DNA from: Poteriospumella lacustris
Lineage: Eukaryota > Sar > Chrysophyceae > Chromulinales > Dinobryaceae
Assembly: GCA_008000375.1 (NCBI GenBank)
Contig: SMOI01000059.1
Coordinates: 79,200-143,199, forward strand
Length of the DNA stretch: 64,000 nucleotides
Direction of reading: 5' to 3'
The position numbers and the translations under genes were made by a program. Position 1 is the first letter of the stretch. The number at the start of each line of letters is the position of its first letter. This document shows, piece by piece, positions 1 through 10,757 of the stretch. The notes beneath the pieces were generated by a model. It was given only the letters and a program-made list of their open reading frames with translations. It was not told the origin of the DNA and did not search any database.

Positions 1-400
1 AGAGCCGTTTCGGAAAACCACCGGTTGCGGCAGCCTGCACCATGCAAAAAGAAGGTCGATAGCGAAGGAAAGCTCGATGTATTGTAAAGTATATAACTCC
101 AACCAGACAGAAAAAAGTTTTGTAGTTCCAAAATTCGATCATCTATGGATTGCTAATAAAATCGACGCCCTATTCGGTGAGATGATTTTGTTAATCGGGT
201 TGGTCGGATACCGATAAAAGGTACTGTAACACATCAGAAATTGTCACATTTTCCGACCCATTCATTCTCTGTGTTTGACGATACTTATGTCATTTAGTTA
301 CAAAACTGGAACTGCAAACCGTTTTGCTTCACGTGGAACTTTTTGAATGGTCCGATTCAACGAAGTGGACGAAGTGGACAAATTTCCCGAAACGGCTCTT
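1..400. repeat. Possible MITE-like element with short terminal inverted repeats
   Basis: The first 13 bases (agagccgtttcgg) recur as their reverse complement at 388-400, and the match extends imperfectly to about 17 bases. The interior is AT-rich, non-coding and has no other symmetry that I can see. The window starts exactly at the left repeat, so its true outer limit and any target-site duplication cannot be checked. It could be a small non-autonomous DNA transposon or chance. Confidence 0.3.
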
Positions 401-676
401 AAGACTCGATACCAAACTACCAAACCATCCCATACTATAGCTGCTCAAGAAATTCGATTCAGCCCGATTAAATCAAATTCAAAGGGAATCGTTCAAAATG
501 ACTTGGTCTGAACGATTTGGCCATCAATCCAACCTGTCAGCCTGCGGTCTGTTGATTTGTGACTAGTGTACAATATGGTCGATAGAGAAAGCTATAGAAG
601 ACATAAATGGAAATGAATATGTACTCTGCCAAAATCCGCCGAAGCAGAAAAAAAATTATAGGTTGGTTATTTCTTG
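401..676 (+). other. 5' leader of the R2-like retrotransposon
   Basis: AT-rich non-coding stretch between the possible MITE and the retrotransposon ATG. No ORF, RNA gene or conserved motif is visible. The 5' end of the element cannot be fixed from one copy. Confidence 0.35.
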
Positions 677-3600
677 ATGAGCATTAGCTCATTGGATTCA
701 GCTTCGCTTGCTGAATCCTCCGATATTGGATTTTCGGACAATGGCGTCCGGAAATGCCCGGTTTGCCCACAAGCCGTCCTTCCGTCGCTGACCGCGCTGA
801 AGCGACACCTTCTCGTCTCTCACTCCAACTTCCAAGAGCCTTTAGAGGCCTTCTTGGGAGCTTGTGATGAGGCCGGAGTGGTGCCTTCTCGATGTGACTG
901 TGGACAGGTCTTCGTGACCGCGACCGGGCTCCGCTACCACATTGGCAAGCGGGCCAAAGGTCATCCGTCCCCATGTGCCCACGCCATGGAACGTTGTTTG
1001 GCTTTTTCTGGGATCTTAAAAGACCATCAGGGCCGCGGAAGTCACCAAAGCGTGGTTTGGGCAGCAGCTCGACAGGTGGCGGACGCGGCCTCCGGGCATG
1101 TCCTTCACTCCAGCTCTGCTGTGCCTCCCACGACGGCGATTGCGGCGACAATGGCGACCTCGGCGATGGATCAACTCCCACAGCTTCCCGCGGAGTCCGG
1201 TCCAACGGCGAGCCCTACCGAGCCAGCGGCGAGCCCTGCCGAGCGGCAGGCTCAACCACGGGGACGCCGGCGAGGGGCGGCCCAGCGCCGCTCTCATTCG
1301 ACGGCTGCGGTTTCCGTCCTGTCCAAGCTCATCATTGGCGAGGATTTCGAAGGTCGGGCCGAAGCTCGAGCCACCTACAACGCTGGCCCGTTGCCTCCTG
1401 GCGACGGACCGGATCCGTTGGCGGTCTATCGTGACCTCATCGCTTTCTTCGGGAGGTTTGCTCTTTATGACCCCCATGCTTCCTGGCGTGCGGCCGCTGG
1501 TGTGATCACACAACAATGCCTTGGTGTCATTATCTTACATCCTGGCCGTGAGGCACCGGAGGCCGATCTGGCCTCCGTCGCCCTACAATTGTTGCCTGGC
1601 GTGGTCAACGTTGCGAGTCGTTTTGGATTCCGTCATCCTGGTGCGTTGATGGCCGAGTGGCGGGCATCGCTCCCCGATGCGCCGCGCGCGATTCTTGCCA
1701 CGGCACTCGATTTTTATCGGCGATGGCAGGAACGCCAAACCCGCATCGACCCATCCGACCACTTTCGCGACCCTGCCTCCCGGCTTTCCCGGGCGTGCAA
1801 GCGACTCCGCTCCAAGATCGATGCGTCTGTGAGGGAGGGGCGCGTGGGTCGGGCCGCCAACATGGCCGGCCAGCTGGCTCGGTGCCTTCAGTCTCTTCAG
1901 GGCCTGGGTGATGAGGACGGTCCGGCCGCGACGGTCGCTGATGCGGTCCTCCAACCAGCTGTTTCCCAGGAGGCTGCTCTAGAGGCCATTGCGGGACTCC
2001 ACCCGGCGGCCCGTGACATCGATATCCTGCCTTCGCTGGACGATTGGCGTCCGCCCGCCACGGAGACCGCTGCGGCCTCGCTCCCGTCGTCGGCCGTGCA
2101 GTCGGCGATTCGGGGGCTTGGCAAGGGCTCTGCCCACGGTTTCAGCAGCTGGACCTTTGCCCTCCTGCGAGCCATCATTTATTGCGACCCTACTGCGACT
2201 GGCGCTTGGGATATCGTCTTGACCGCCTTCCTTAACCGCATGCTCAATGGGGAGCTGCGGCGGGATTGGTGGACCCCGAGCCGGGCCGTCCTTATCCCCA
2301 AGGCGTCTGGCTCCGTCCGCCCCCTTGGCATCGGGGACATGTGGTACCGCCTCCTTGGGAAAGCAGTCGTCCGTTGGCTTGGCGAGGACCTGGGTGGCAA
2401 GCTCCTTCCCTATCAATTCGGTGTTGGCGTGCGTGGTGGCTGCGAGATCGCTGGTCGGATGGCCCAGGTGGGCCTTAACATCAGCCATCGCATGGCCGTT
2501 GTCAACCTTGACATGGTCAACGCATTCAACACCATGGGACGGGCCCGGATGTGGGATGGAGTCCAGCGTTACACCCCGGCACTCCGCAAGTGGTTTTTGT
2601 GGGCCTGCGGGACGCGGACGGAACTCCGCCTCAGCGACGGCGTGGTGGCGGGGTATTCGGCCACGGGCAGTCGCCAAGGTGATCCCCTGGGTGGCCTTGT
2701 CTTCTGTCTGGGCCTGCAGCCCGTGCTTGAGTCCTTGGCCGATGGCGTTCGCGCTATGGCCCGTGAACGCACGGTGCGTGCTCGAGAAGATGGTGACGCC
2801 TTGACCGAGTACTCCCCTGACCGCTGCCAAGTCTTCGCCTATATGGACGACATCACCATCGTCTGTTATGGCCGCCATGTTCGGCGTGTTGAGGACCTAG
2901 CCTCGCGCCTCATCGCCGAGCGCCTTGGCATGGCGCTCTCGCCCGACAAGTGCCTCGTGGCCTATGCTGGCCCGGCCCGATCGGAACGCGGACACCACCG
3001 AGGCTCCTTCCCGGTCAAGACCGAGGGGTTCCTGTCGCTCGGTGTTCCTTGCGGAACGTCCGTGGCACAGCGCCGCGCCCTCACGCGACAGAAGTTGGAG
3101 GATGTGCGCCTCGACCCGGCGATCTTCTCCCAAATCTCCGTCCGCGCCGCATATGCCATCCTACGGTATTGTGTCAACGCGCGTCCTGGCTTTTTGGCAC
3201 GTGTCACGGAGTCGGTTGAGATGCGCGACTTGTTCGACGACTTCGACCGCTACGTGGACACGTGTCTCATGCATGGGCTCCGCTTGCCAGTACCCGAAGG
3301 CCCTCCGCCACTGCCGGCCTCGCAGCGTGCTGGCATTGGCGTGTCGAAACACGAAGCCTATCTGCGCGTGTGCTTACTGCGCGGGCTGCGTCGCGACCTC
3401 GGGGGCCTAGGTATGATCCGCTATGCGGGCTGTGATGGTGATGCGGCCTGCATTCGCTCCCGCCGCCTCGTGACCCACTATCTCGGCGCTGCCGTCCCCA
3501 GCTGGATGCCCGCCCTGCGCAATTGGCCGGTCATATCGGTCGGCGGTGCTGGCCTCTTCGTGGACTTGGGCTTACCTGGTTCGGACCCCACTCAACGGAT

Positions 3601-4477
3601 GGATTATCTGGACGAGGCCCTCCGCGAAGATCAGCATGACCCTTTGCCTGGGGCGGTCTCCAGTGCCCACCACATGTGGGCCGATCGCCTCCTCAGTCAC
3701 CTGTATGCACGAGGCGATGATGGTGCTGCTGCGCTTTTCCGCAGCGCTCAGTATGGTCTTTCCGGTTCATGGTTGAACGCCGTCTTCCGGACTGGCCGCT
3801 ACGTCCATCACCTCGCCCCGAGCGAGCTGGAGTTTCACGACGCCTTACTCATGCGCCTGCTCCTCCCTGCCGCGCCTGTCTTGTCGACGGCTGCTAAGTA
3901 TTGCCCCTGTTCCTATCGTGCGCACCTGCCCTCGGATCACAGTCATTTTTTGGACTGCGCCGACCATCGCTTTTTCCTGGACAAACGCCACAATATGCTC
4001 CGTGATACTGTATTCAGCTGGTTGAAGAAGAGATTACCCTCGTGCGAGGTGAGCAAAGAGGTGCCCTACGGGGCCCCGGAGCGCTATGGAAAGCGGGCCG
4101 ATGTCATGGTGGTCCAGCCGACGGGTGAGCGCCTCTGGATCGACTTTGCCGTGTGCAACCCTGCGGCGCCCACGTACCGCCGAGAGAACCACTCCGCATC
4201 GGTACCACTGGGAGCTGCCCGGCGCATTGCGGCGCAGAAGTACGACCAGTATCGCTCGTACCTGGACCAACACACCCGGACTGTACCGTTTGTGATCGAA
4301 GCTACTGGTAGAATTTATGGGGACCCTATCGAGCCCTTAAAGACTCTCCTCTGTCGGACTATGAAGGACCCTATGCGCGACCTCCACGCGCGCTGCAATG
4401 TGATCATTCAGCGCTACAATGCCCAGATGGCGGCACACTTGCGAGCCAAAATGGCCAGGCAAGCAACCGCCGTCTAG
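677..4477 (+). mobile_element. R2-like (RLE-type) non-LTR retrotransposon ORF, apparently intact
   Basis: Single ORF of 1266 aa from ATG 677 (the open frame extends 3 nt upstream to a TTG). Two N-terminal C2H2 fingers (CPVC...HLLVSH near residue 27 and CDCG...H near residue 73) would bind target DNA. The middle is a reverse transcriptase with motif A D612 (VVNLDMVNAF), the SRQGDPLG block, and the catalytic YMDD at 722-725. The C-terminus has the CPC...H...C knuckle followed by a PD-(D/E)XK restriction-like endonuclease (D1142, D1156, then a downstream AAQKYDQY). This order is that of the R2/R4/NeSL/CRE superfamily, which does target-primed reverse transcription. There is no frameshift or stop, so the copy may be young. 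The flank is not recognisable 28S rDNA, so it is either a different clade or a non-rDNA insertion. Confidence 0.93.
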
Positions 4478-4826
4478 CCCTCGCTACAACGTACGTCGTG
4501 CTAATGGATCCGCATCCTAGGCCCTCAGCCGGATGTACCTAGACCGCCACCGTAGGTTCGGTACCCTCCCTGGGTTTCTGTGTAACACATCTAACTCACG
4601 CGAGACCTGAAAAAAAAAACACGTCCCAAAAACGTCCTAAATAGACGTCCAACGTTTTGTCCTTTCAGGATACACCACGACACTGACTACTACTACTACG
4701 CCACGCTACTCACAGACTCGCAAGATCGCGCAAGATCGCGCAAGATGACCCAACAGATGTTTGTGAGTTACATTCCTTTGAGCCCAGATAAGCTCGCTGC
4801 AGTACAAGCCAAACCTGAATAGAAAA
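4478..4826 (+). other. Retrotransposon 3' UTR with A10 tail, then host spacer
   Basis: After the TAG comes about 130 nt of non-coding sequence ending in ten A residues at 4610-4619, the expected 3' end of an RLE element. Beyond it lies AT-rich spacer with a short direct repeat (cgcaagat, three copies, 4719-4747) upstream of the next gene. No target-site duplication could be identified. Confidence 0.5.
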
Positions 4827-5744
4827 ATGGCGGCGCCTGCGTTTAGAACTGTTGATCGATCCGTATTTGCGCAAGAAAAACACGAAGTGTTTGACAGAGC
4901 GAATGAATTAATGCGGAATATCGAGAGGGAGTATCGCACAAGAGATGATGAAGGAAATTTGCAATTTCCCGATCCTGCATATTTGGATCAATACATCATG
5001 ATAGCAGTTCAAGAGTTGCTTCCATTTCTTTCAAAGTACAATATCGTTCACAAAATGGAAACCCGAGTTGGCGCGCCGAGTCTGATAAAGCTCTCGATCC
5101 TTCGATCGATAGTGGACCTTTTACTCGACGCAGTTGGTAGAGATACCGCCTTGGATGCAACTGCCGCTTTTTGGGCTTTTAGAAATCAGCTTTCCAATTT
5201 CATCTTCAATTTAAGAACGGTGGCGGACATATATCTCGAAACCTATGCTCTTCAGGCCACGAATATTGATGGTAGTCCCGTTGAGATTTTCTGCAATGAG
5301 AGGGCTCGTAGTGGCATCGACGTCGGATATTCAGCATTAAATCAGCCACTGCGTGCTGATTTCGCCAAGGCCTTCGGGGTCAAGGTGTTGACCCTGTCCG
5401 AGCTTCATTTCTACAGTAGAGAAAAGGTCATAAGAGCGAAAAACGAAAAACTTAGTCCATTTCACTGGGCTGGCGATGAGCAATCCCTTCGTATTGTGCC
5501 CGCGGGCACTAGTCCCACGGACAGATACCTAAAATCTCTTGCACGTTTCTTCGAGAATCGAAAGGAGTGGACTATTATTACGGCGATTTCGGTTGTTTTA
5601 CTAATCGAGGTTTACGGATGCTTGTTTGGTGTTCCGTGGCTGGCATTGATTTGTCCTTGGAGCCGATGGGGTTTTTACCTCTTGTTGGGTCTTGGGATTG
5701 TTGTGATATTGCGGTCCTGGTCAAGTTGGTACGTCGATTGGTAG
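4827..5744 (+). CDS. Hypothetical protein with two C-terminal membrane helices
   Basis: 305 aa from an ATG in an A-rich context (aaaaATGGCGG). The N-terminal 230 residues look soluble and mostly helical and match no family I know. The last about 60 residues hold two hydrophobic segments (ITAISVVLLIEVYGCL near 252 and YLLLGLGIVVIL near 286) separated by a short loop and ending in WSSWYVDW, so a tail-anchored or hairpin membrane protein is likely. Codon use is less GC-rich than in neighbouring genes. It sits immediately downstream of the retrotransposon and is not part of it. Confidence 0.6.
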   Translation: MAAPAFRTVDRSVFAQEKHEVFDRANELMRNIEREYRTRDDEGNLQFPDPAYLDQYIMIAVQELLPFLSKYNIVHKMETRVGAPSLIKLSILRSIVDLLLDAVGRDTALDATAAFWAFRNQLSNFIFNLRTVADIYLETYALQATNIDGSPVEIFCNERARSGIDVGYSALNQPLRADFAKAFGVKVLTLSELHFYSREKVIRAKNEKLSPFHWAGDEQSLRIVPAGTSPTDRYLKSLARFFENRKEWTIITAISVVLLIEVYGCLFGVPWLALICPWSRWGFYLLLGLGIVVILRSWSSWYVDW

Positions 5745-6106
5745 TGGCGGAAATTGTGGCAGTAATCTGCTACAAAATCGGTGAAAAGAAATCAAGGAAT
5801 GAAACGTGGAAGATGATTGTCTTATTCGTGGTGATGCTTCGGCATTAGAAACATAGTCAATGTAATGCAACTGAGGTTCTGCTAATTCATCAAAGAAGTG
5901 CCAAATGTACAGATGTCAGAATAGTTTCTCACCAGTCAAACCGTCTGCGTTGGCAGGCATGGGTCGCTACCCAACGTGCTCTACCCAAACGTAGTGGTCG
6001 CTGTTCCTCGTGGCGGATCCAACAGATGCAAACGCAGCACTTGCACTGAGATCGTGGTCACAGCGACCCACGCGACGGGCGCAGGCGGCCGGTGGCAGCA
6101 AGCGCT
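5745..6106. other. Convergent intergenic spacer
   Basis: 3' flanks of two convergent genes. Only short open frames occur, with no similarity recognised. Confidence 0.4.
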
Positions 6107-9004
6107 TCACACGGCGGCGGCGGCAGAGGAGGCGGAGGCGGCGGGGCTGACGAAGCGGTAGCCGTCGTGCAGGCGAATGCCGACGGCGTCGCAGTCGCGG
6201 GCCAGCGCCTGCAGCTGCTGCTTCACCGTCGCCGTCGCCGTCGCAGCTGCGGCTCCGGCTGCGGCGGTGGCACCAAACGGCGACGGGCGCAGCGACGCCG
6301 CCGTCAGCCGCACGAGGCGCAGCCGCCGCCAACAGCGACGCAGCGTCCACCGCACCGCCTCCTCTGCCTCTGCAGCGGCGTCCTCTGCAGCGGCGTCCGC
6401 TGTGCCGGTGGTGGCGGCGGTGGCGGTGAAGAGGAAGGCGCGCAGCCCGGCGACGGTCAGCTCTGCGCAGTTGTTCAGCTCGAGCTCCTCGACGGGGCTC
6501 ACGTACGCCGCCTCCTCCGCCGCCTCGTCCTCCGCCTCGTCCTCGTCGGTCGGTGCGTCGAGGTCGCCGATCATCTCGAGCGACAGGCGCCGCAGCCGCT
6601 GCCACGGGCCGCGCACGACGAAGCGCTGCACGTGCGCGGCGCAGAGCACGCGGCACGACCACAGCGTCAGCGACGTCAGCTGCGCGCCGCAGCCCCACGC
6701 GACCGCCGCCGGCGACACCGACGACACCGACGACTCCGCCGCTGGCGCAAGCGCCGCGGCCAGCGACGGCGGCGTCGTGAGCCAGCGCCAGAGCCACGTC
6801 GTCGTCGCCTCGTCCCACACGTGGCGCGCCGACGGCGCCAGCGTCAGCGAGCGCAGCCCGCTCGTCGGCCGCCTCGCTGCCGCCGCCGTCGCAACAGCAG
6901 CAGCAGCAGCGGCGACCCCTTCGCCACCGTCGCCGTCGCGGTCGCCGTCGCTGTCGCTGTCGGCGCCCGGCGGCCACAGCGCCGCGAGCGACGTCGCGAA
7001 CTGCGACCAGACGAAGCTGCGCAGCGCCGGCAGCCGCGTCGGGTGCTCGACGAGGATCCAGCGCACCGCCGCGGCGCTCAGCTCGACGCGGTGCAGCTGC
7101 AGCGACACCAGCGACGCCGTCAGCGGCAGCGCCTCGTGCAGCGCCCACGCGGGCGACGGGTCGACGGCGGCGCCGTGGCGGCTGTGCAGGCTCTGCGTGT
7201 CGTGCAGGTGCAGGTGGCGCAGCCGCCAGCCGCCCGCCGGGGCCGCAGGGGCCGCAGGGGCGAACGTGTGGAAGAGCAGCGCGACGAGCAGCGGCAGCGC
7301 CGTCGACTCCACCGCGACGCTGTTGAGGCCCATCGCTGGCGACGATCGCTTCGCCGCGGCGGTGGCAGCGTCGAGCGAGAGGCGGCGAAGCGCGTCGGCG
7401 AGGACGACCTCCTCGGCGAACGACGCGACGTGGCGCAGCAGCGCGACGTGGCGCAGCGATGCCGCCCGCCCAGCGCCGCCGCCGCTGCCGTCGTCGTCTT
7501 CGTCGAGGGGCGACACGCTGCGGCCCACGAGGAGCCGCGCGAGCGCGACGATCGCGGCGCAAGAGACCGACCACTCGACGAGCGTCACGCTGCGCAGCCG
7601 CGTCGCGTGGCGCACGACGAGCCACGCGGCGAGGTCCGAGCGCAGCTGCGTCGCCGAGGCCACCGCCGCCAGCGACGTCGAGCGACTCGTCAGGTGCAGC
7701 CGCAGGTAGCGCAGCGGCGGCCCGTCGTCGTCGCTGCCGCTGTCGCTGGTGCTGGCGCCGCGCGGGGGCAGCGGCTGCAGCGGCGCGGGCAGCCGTCGCA
7801 GGGCGGAGACGACCGCGGGCCACAGGCCGCCGCCCCCGCCGCGCGCGACGACGTCGACGTCGCCGAGGCGCAGCAGCTGCTCCGCGGCGAAGTGCGTCGA
7901 CAGCGCCTGGTGGTAGAGGCAGCTGTCGAGCGCGGCCCACGTGGCCGTCGCGGTGCTCGGCGAGCGACTCGTGAGGACGCGCAGCACGTCGACGTCGCGC
8001 CAGTGCACGTTCAGCAGCCGCAGCGTCGCCACGTGGCGCGACCACTGCGCCACGACCGACGCCGCGGCGGTGCGCGCGAGCGACGCGGGCGGCTGGACGA
8101 TGTCCAAGCTGCGAAGCGGCGGCGGCGGCGGCGCCTCGTCCTCCGCGGCGGCGGCGGCGGTGGGGACGGCGGCGGTGGGGGCGGCCATAAACGAGGCGAG
8201 CGGCATCGCGGGGAAGTCCGCGTCGCTGAGCGTCGCCGTGGGCGCGACGTGGGTGTGCAGCAGCGCGGCGCACTGCGGAATGAAGTCCTGCAGGTTCCAC
8301 AGGCCCTGGATGTCGGCGGGGTCGGCCAGGCCCCAGGCCGTCAGCTGCGGCATGCGCACGAGCGCGTAGCACCGCTCGACGTCCTCTGCGCCTGCGCCTG
8401 TGTCTGCGCCTGCGGTGACGTGTGTCGCAGGCAGCAGCGACAGGAGAAAGCGCAGGGCCTGCAGCCCCGTCCACTCGGAGGTGGACACGCGGTGGAAGAA
8501 CTGGATATGCACGTGGTGGCACTCGTCGACGCGGCGGAAGAATCGCCGCACCGCGTCGCCGTCGACGCCGGCGTTCTCTGGGTGCTGCGTGAACTGCAGC
8601 GACCGCGCGAAGCGTTCTAGCTCCAGCACCTTGAGGCCGTAGAGGCTCCGGACGCTCAGACTGCGGCGGATGCACCAGCGGAAGGCCGCCCCCACCGACG
8701 CGGCCAACGGCGACACGTCGACGGTCCCTGCGACGGTGCAGTACGCCCGCAGCAGATGATGCAGCACTCGGCGACACTGGCGATGACAGCAGGCAGTGTC
8801 TAGGGCGACGAGGTCGTAGAGAGAGTCGTTGGCGAGCGGGTAGTGCGAGAAGACGTCCAGCGGCACCGACGACGACGGGTCAGCAGCTCGAGAGGCCGGT
8901 ACGGACAGATGTTCCTTGTGCTCTAAGGCACTGGGGAGCAGCCAATCACGAAGGATCAAGGCCAGGACGTCCTCGGGCAGCTGCCAAAACAACGCAAACG
9001 CCAT
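6107..9004 (-). CDS. F-box-like leucine-rich-repeat protein
   Basis: 965 aa from ATG 9004 (an upstream TTG would add 10 aa). The N-terminus reads FWQLPEDVLALILRDWLLP, an F-box-like opening, followed by a conserved-looking helical region. Irregular LRR-type strands recur through the protein (LRSVTLVEWSV, LTSLTLWSCRV, LRRLSLEMIG, VEELELNNC). They are separated by acidic (DEDDDGSGGG) and alanine-rich linkers, which are expanded trinucleotide runs. The family role would be substrate recognition for an SCF-type ubiquitin ligase, but Skp1 binding is inferred only. The extreme GC bias opens long arginine-rich frames on both strands here, but only this frame has a normal protein composition. Confidence 0.75.
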   Translation of the reverse strand: MAFALFWQLPEDVLALILRDWLLPSALEHKEHLSVPASRAADPSSSVPLDVFSHYPLANDSLYDLVALDTACCHRQCRRVLHHLLRAYCTVAGTVDVSPLAASVGAAFRWCIRRSLSVRSLYGLKVLELERFARSLQFTQHPENAGVDGDAVRRFFRRVDECHHVHIQFFHRVSTSEWTGLQALRFLLSLLPATHVTAGADTGAGAEDVERCYALVRMPQLTAWGLADPADIQGLWNLQDFIPQCAALLHTHVAPTATLSDADFPAMPLASFMAAPTAAVPTAAAAAEDEAPPPPPLRSLDIVQPPASLARTAAASVVAQWSRHVATLRLLNVHWRDVDVLRVLTSRSPSTATATWAALDSCLYHQALSTHFAAEQLLRLGDVDVVARGGGGGLWPAVVSALRRLPAPLQPLPPRGASTSDSGSDDDGPPLRYLRLHLTSRSTSLAAVASATQLRSDLAAWLVVRHATRLRSVTLVEWSVSCAAIVALARLLVGRSVSPLDEDDDGSGGGAGRAASLRHVALLRHVASFAEEVVLADALRRLSLDAATAAAKRSSPAMGLNSVAVESTALPLLVALLFHTFAPAAPAAPAGGWRLRHLHLHDTQSLHSRHGAAVDPSPAWALHEALPLTASLVSLQLHRVELSAAAVRWILVEHPTRLPALRSFVWSQFATSLAALWPPGADSDSDGDRDGDGGEGVAAAAAAVATAAAARRPTSGLRSLTLAPSARHVWDEATTTWLWRWLTTPPSLAAALAPAAESSVSSVSPAAVAWGCGAQLTSLTLWSCRVLCAAHVQRFVVRGPWQRLRRLSLEMIGDLDAPTDEDEAEDEAAEEAAYVSPVEELELNNCAELTVAGLRAFLFTATAATTGTADAAAEDAAAEAEEAVRWTLRRCWRRLRLVRLTAASLRPSPFGATAAAGAAAATATATVKQQLQALARDCDAVGIRLHDGYRFVSPAASASSAAAAV

Positions 9005-9536
9005 CGCACGTCGCCGGCACGGCAATGGCAACAACAGTACACCTCACGTGGATCGCGGCAGTCAATCTCACAGCCGACAACGGTCACGACACAATCCAAC
9101 AGGGTACGCCTCTCTTCCTGCACGAAGAATACCATGTGACTTACTCAGGATTCGTTTGACGGGCTCGTTCAGAGCATTGGCACTGTTCGTTGACTGAGAC
9201 GACAGAGGCGACATTCGTACTTTGACAAGGCATCGGTGTGGCTGACATGACGGTTATGTGTCGGTCACCATTCGTACATGATATCACGGACAACTCCGAC
9301 GACCAGTTCGCCCCTTTTAGCAGCGTTGTGACTTGTCCGAGTGGTACAGCGGCATCTCTCACCTCTCACTCGACGCTCGAGACAGAATCGAATCGAATCG
9401 AATCGAATCAACCACACAAAAGAGCCAGGAGCCAGCCATAACGGCCACCGACATCGGGTGATGCTAGCCAACGAGGTACAGAATGCAGCATGGTAGGGGG
9501 AGCTACTTACCCGTCTGACCCGCCCGTCTGTTGTAG
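9005..9536. other. Divergent intergenic region
   Basis: Separates two divergently transcribed genes. It holds a short (GAATC)n run at about 9387-9410. The part from about 9229 to 9352 is clearly similar to 11611-11728 (see the relic there), so it is probably the conserved 5' flank of the DUF285 gene. No RNA gene seen. Confidence 0.4.
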
Positions 9537-10757
9537 ATGATGCCCCTGCCGACCATGATCCCTTCGCCGACGACTGTCACGGATTCGAATCCGTCTGACC
9601 ATCCGATCCGCACGGTGGTCGACCTGTGTCTGTACCGACTCGTGACCGATCGTTGTGGAGGCCGCGTCTTGCCGTACGGCGTGCGACAGACGATCAAGGA
9701 CGATGTCTGGATGTCGTTCGACAACGAGACGCTACGAGCGGCAGTGCAGTTGTGGTGCCGCGACCGAGCGATAGCCCAGCAGCTTTACGGCGAGATCAAC
9801 GATTGGGACGTGAGCAAGGTAACCAACATGGTCGCCTTATTCAGCCACAGCACGTTCAACGAACGCATCGACCGCTGGGACGTGCGGCAGGTGACGTCGA
9901 TGGAGACCATGTTTTACGATGCGGTGGAGTTCAACCAGCCGTTGTCCACCTGGAATGTGAGTAACGTCACGAGCATGGGGTCGATGTTTTTCTGTGCGAA
10001 GAAGGTCAACCAGCCGTTGTCCTCATGGAACGTCAGTCGTGTCACGACTATGTCGGCCATGTTCAGCAGAGCTGAGGCGTTCAACCAGCCGTTGTCCACT
10101 TGGAATGTGAGCAACGTCACCTCTATGTATTCCATGTTTGAATACGCAGCCACGTTCAATCAGCCACTTGCAACCTGGAATGTGAGCAAGGTCGCCACTA
10201 TGAGTCGTATGTTTGGCGACGCCGCCTCGTTCAACCAACCGTTGTCCACTTGGAATGTGAGCAACGTCACCTCTATGTATTCCATGTTTGAGTATGCAGC
10301 CGCGTTCAATCAACCACTGGCTTCCTGGGACGTGAGTAAGGTCACCACTATTAGCCACATGTTTTACAGAGCTTCCTCGTTCAACCAGCCGTTAGCGACA
10401 TGGGATGTGAGCCGCGTCAGAACTATGGCGTATCTGTTCTACCATGCCTCCCTGTTCAATCAACCACTGAGGACCTGGGATGTGAGCCAGGTTTTGACCA
10501 TGAGGCATATGTTCTGCGATGCATCGTCGTTTAACCAGCCGTTAGCGACTTGGAATGTGAGTCAGGTCACGGATATGTGTGGTATGTTCCAACGTGCATC
10601 CCTGTTCAATCAGCCACTGGAGACCTGGGAGGTTAGCCATGTCACCGACTTGTTCAGCGGGGCATCGTCGTATAACCAGCCGCTGGGCTCGTGGGACGTG
10701 AATCTGGCCACATGGACGCGAGGCATGTTTCAGACGACTCCAAGAGAAGCGCGTTGA
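9537..10757 (+). CDS. DUF285 (BspA-type) repeat protein
   Basis: 406 aa from an ATG directly preceded by an in-frame TAG. A non-repeat head of about 85 residues (VDLCLYRLVTDRC..., then SFDNETLRAAVQLWCRD) leads into about eleven tandem 25-residue units of the form FNQPLxxWDVSxVTxMxxMF, the PF03382/DUF285 signature. These units form a BspA-like leucine-rich solenoid and occur in bacterial surface proteins and in many protists; function is unknown, with adhesion or recognition usually suggested. No signal peptide is seen. The head resembles the central domain of the larger DUF285 proteins in this window. Confidence 0.88.
   Translation: MMPLPTMIPSPTTVTDSNPSDHPIRTVVDLCLYRLVTDRCGGRVLPYGVRQTIKDDVWMSFDNETLRAAVQLWCRDRAIAQQLYGEINDWDVSKVTNMVALFSHSTFNERIDRWDVRQVTSMETMFYDAVEFNQPLSTWNVSNVTSMGSMFFCAKKVNQPLSSWNVSRVTTMSAMFSRAEAFNQPLSTWNVSNVTSMYSMFEYAATFNQPLATWNVSKVATMSRMFGDAASFNQPLSTWNVSNVTSMYSMFEYAAAFNQPLASWDVSKVTTISHMFYRASSFNQPLATWDVSRVRTMAYLFYHASLFNQPLRTWDVSQVLTMRHMFCDASSFNQPLATWNVSQVTDMCGMFQRASLFNQPLETWEVSHVTDLFSGASSYNQPLGSWDVNLATWTRGMFQTTPREAR

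Noticed and set aside
4610-4619. Target-site duplication for the retrotransposon
   Set aside because: No convincing match between sequence after the A-run and any position upstream of the ORF.
5967-8777. 936-aa minus-strand and 842-aa plus-strand open frames
   Set aside because: Arginine/alanine-dominated shadows of the GC-rich F-box/LRR gene; no domain, abnormal composition.
9780-10700. Regularly spaced repeats that could suggest a CRISPR array
   Set aside because: Period is 75 bp, in frame, and encodes the DUF285 protein motif; the host is eukaryotic.
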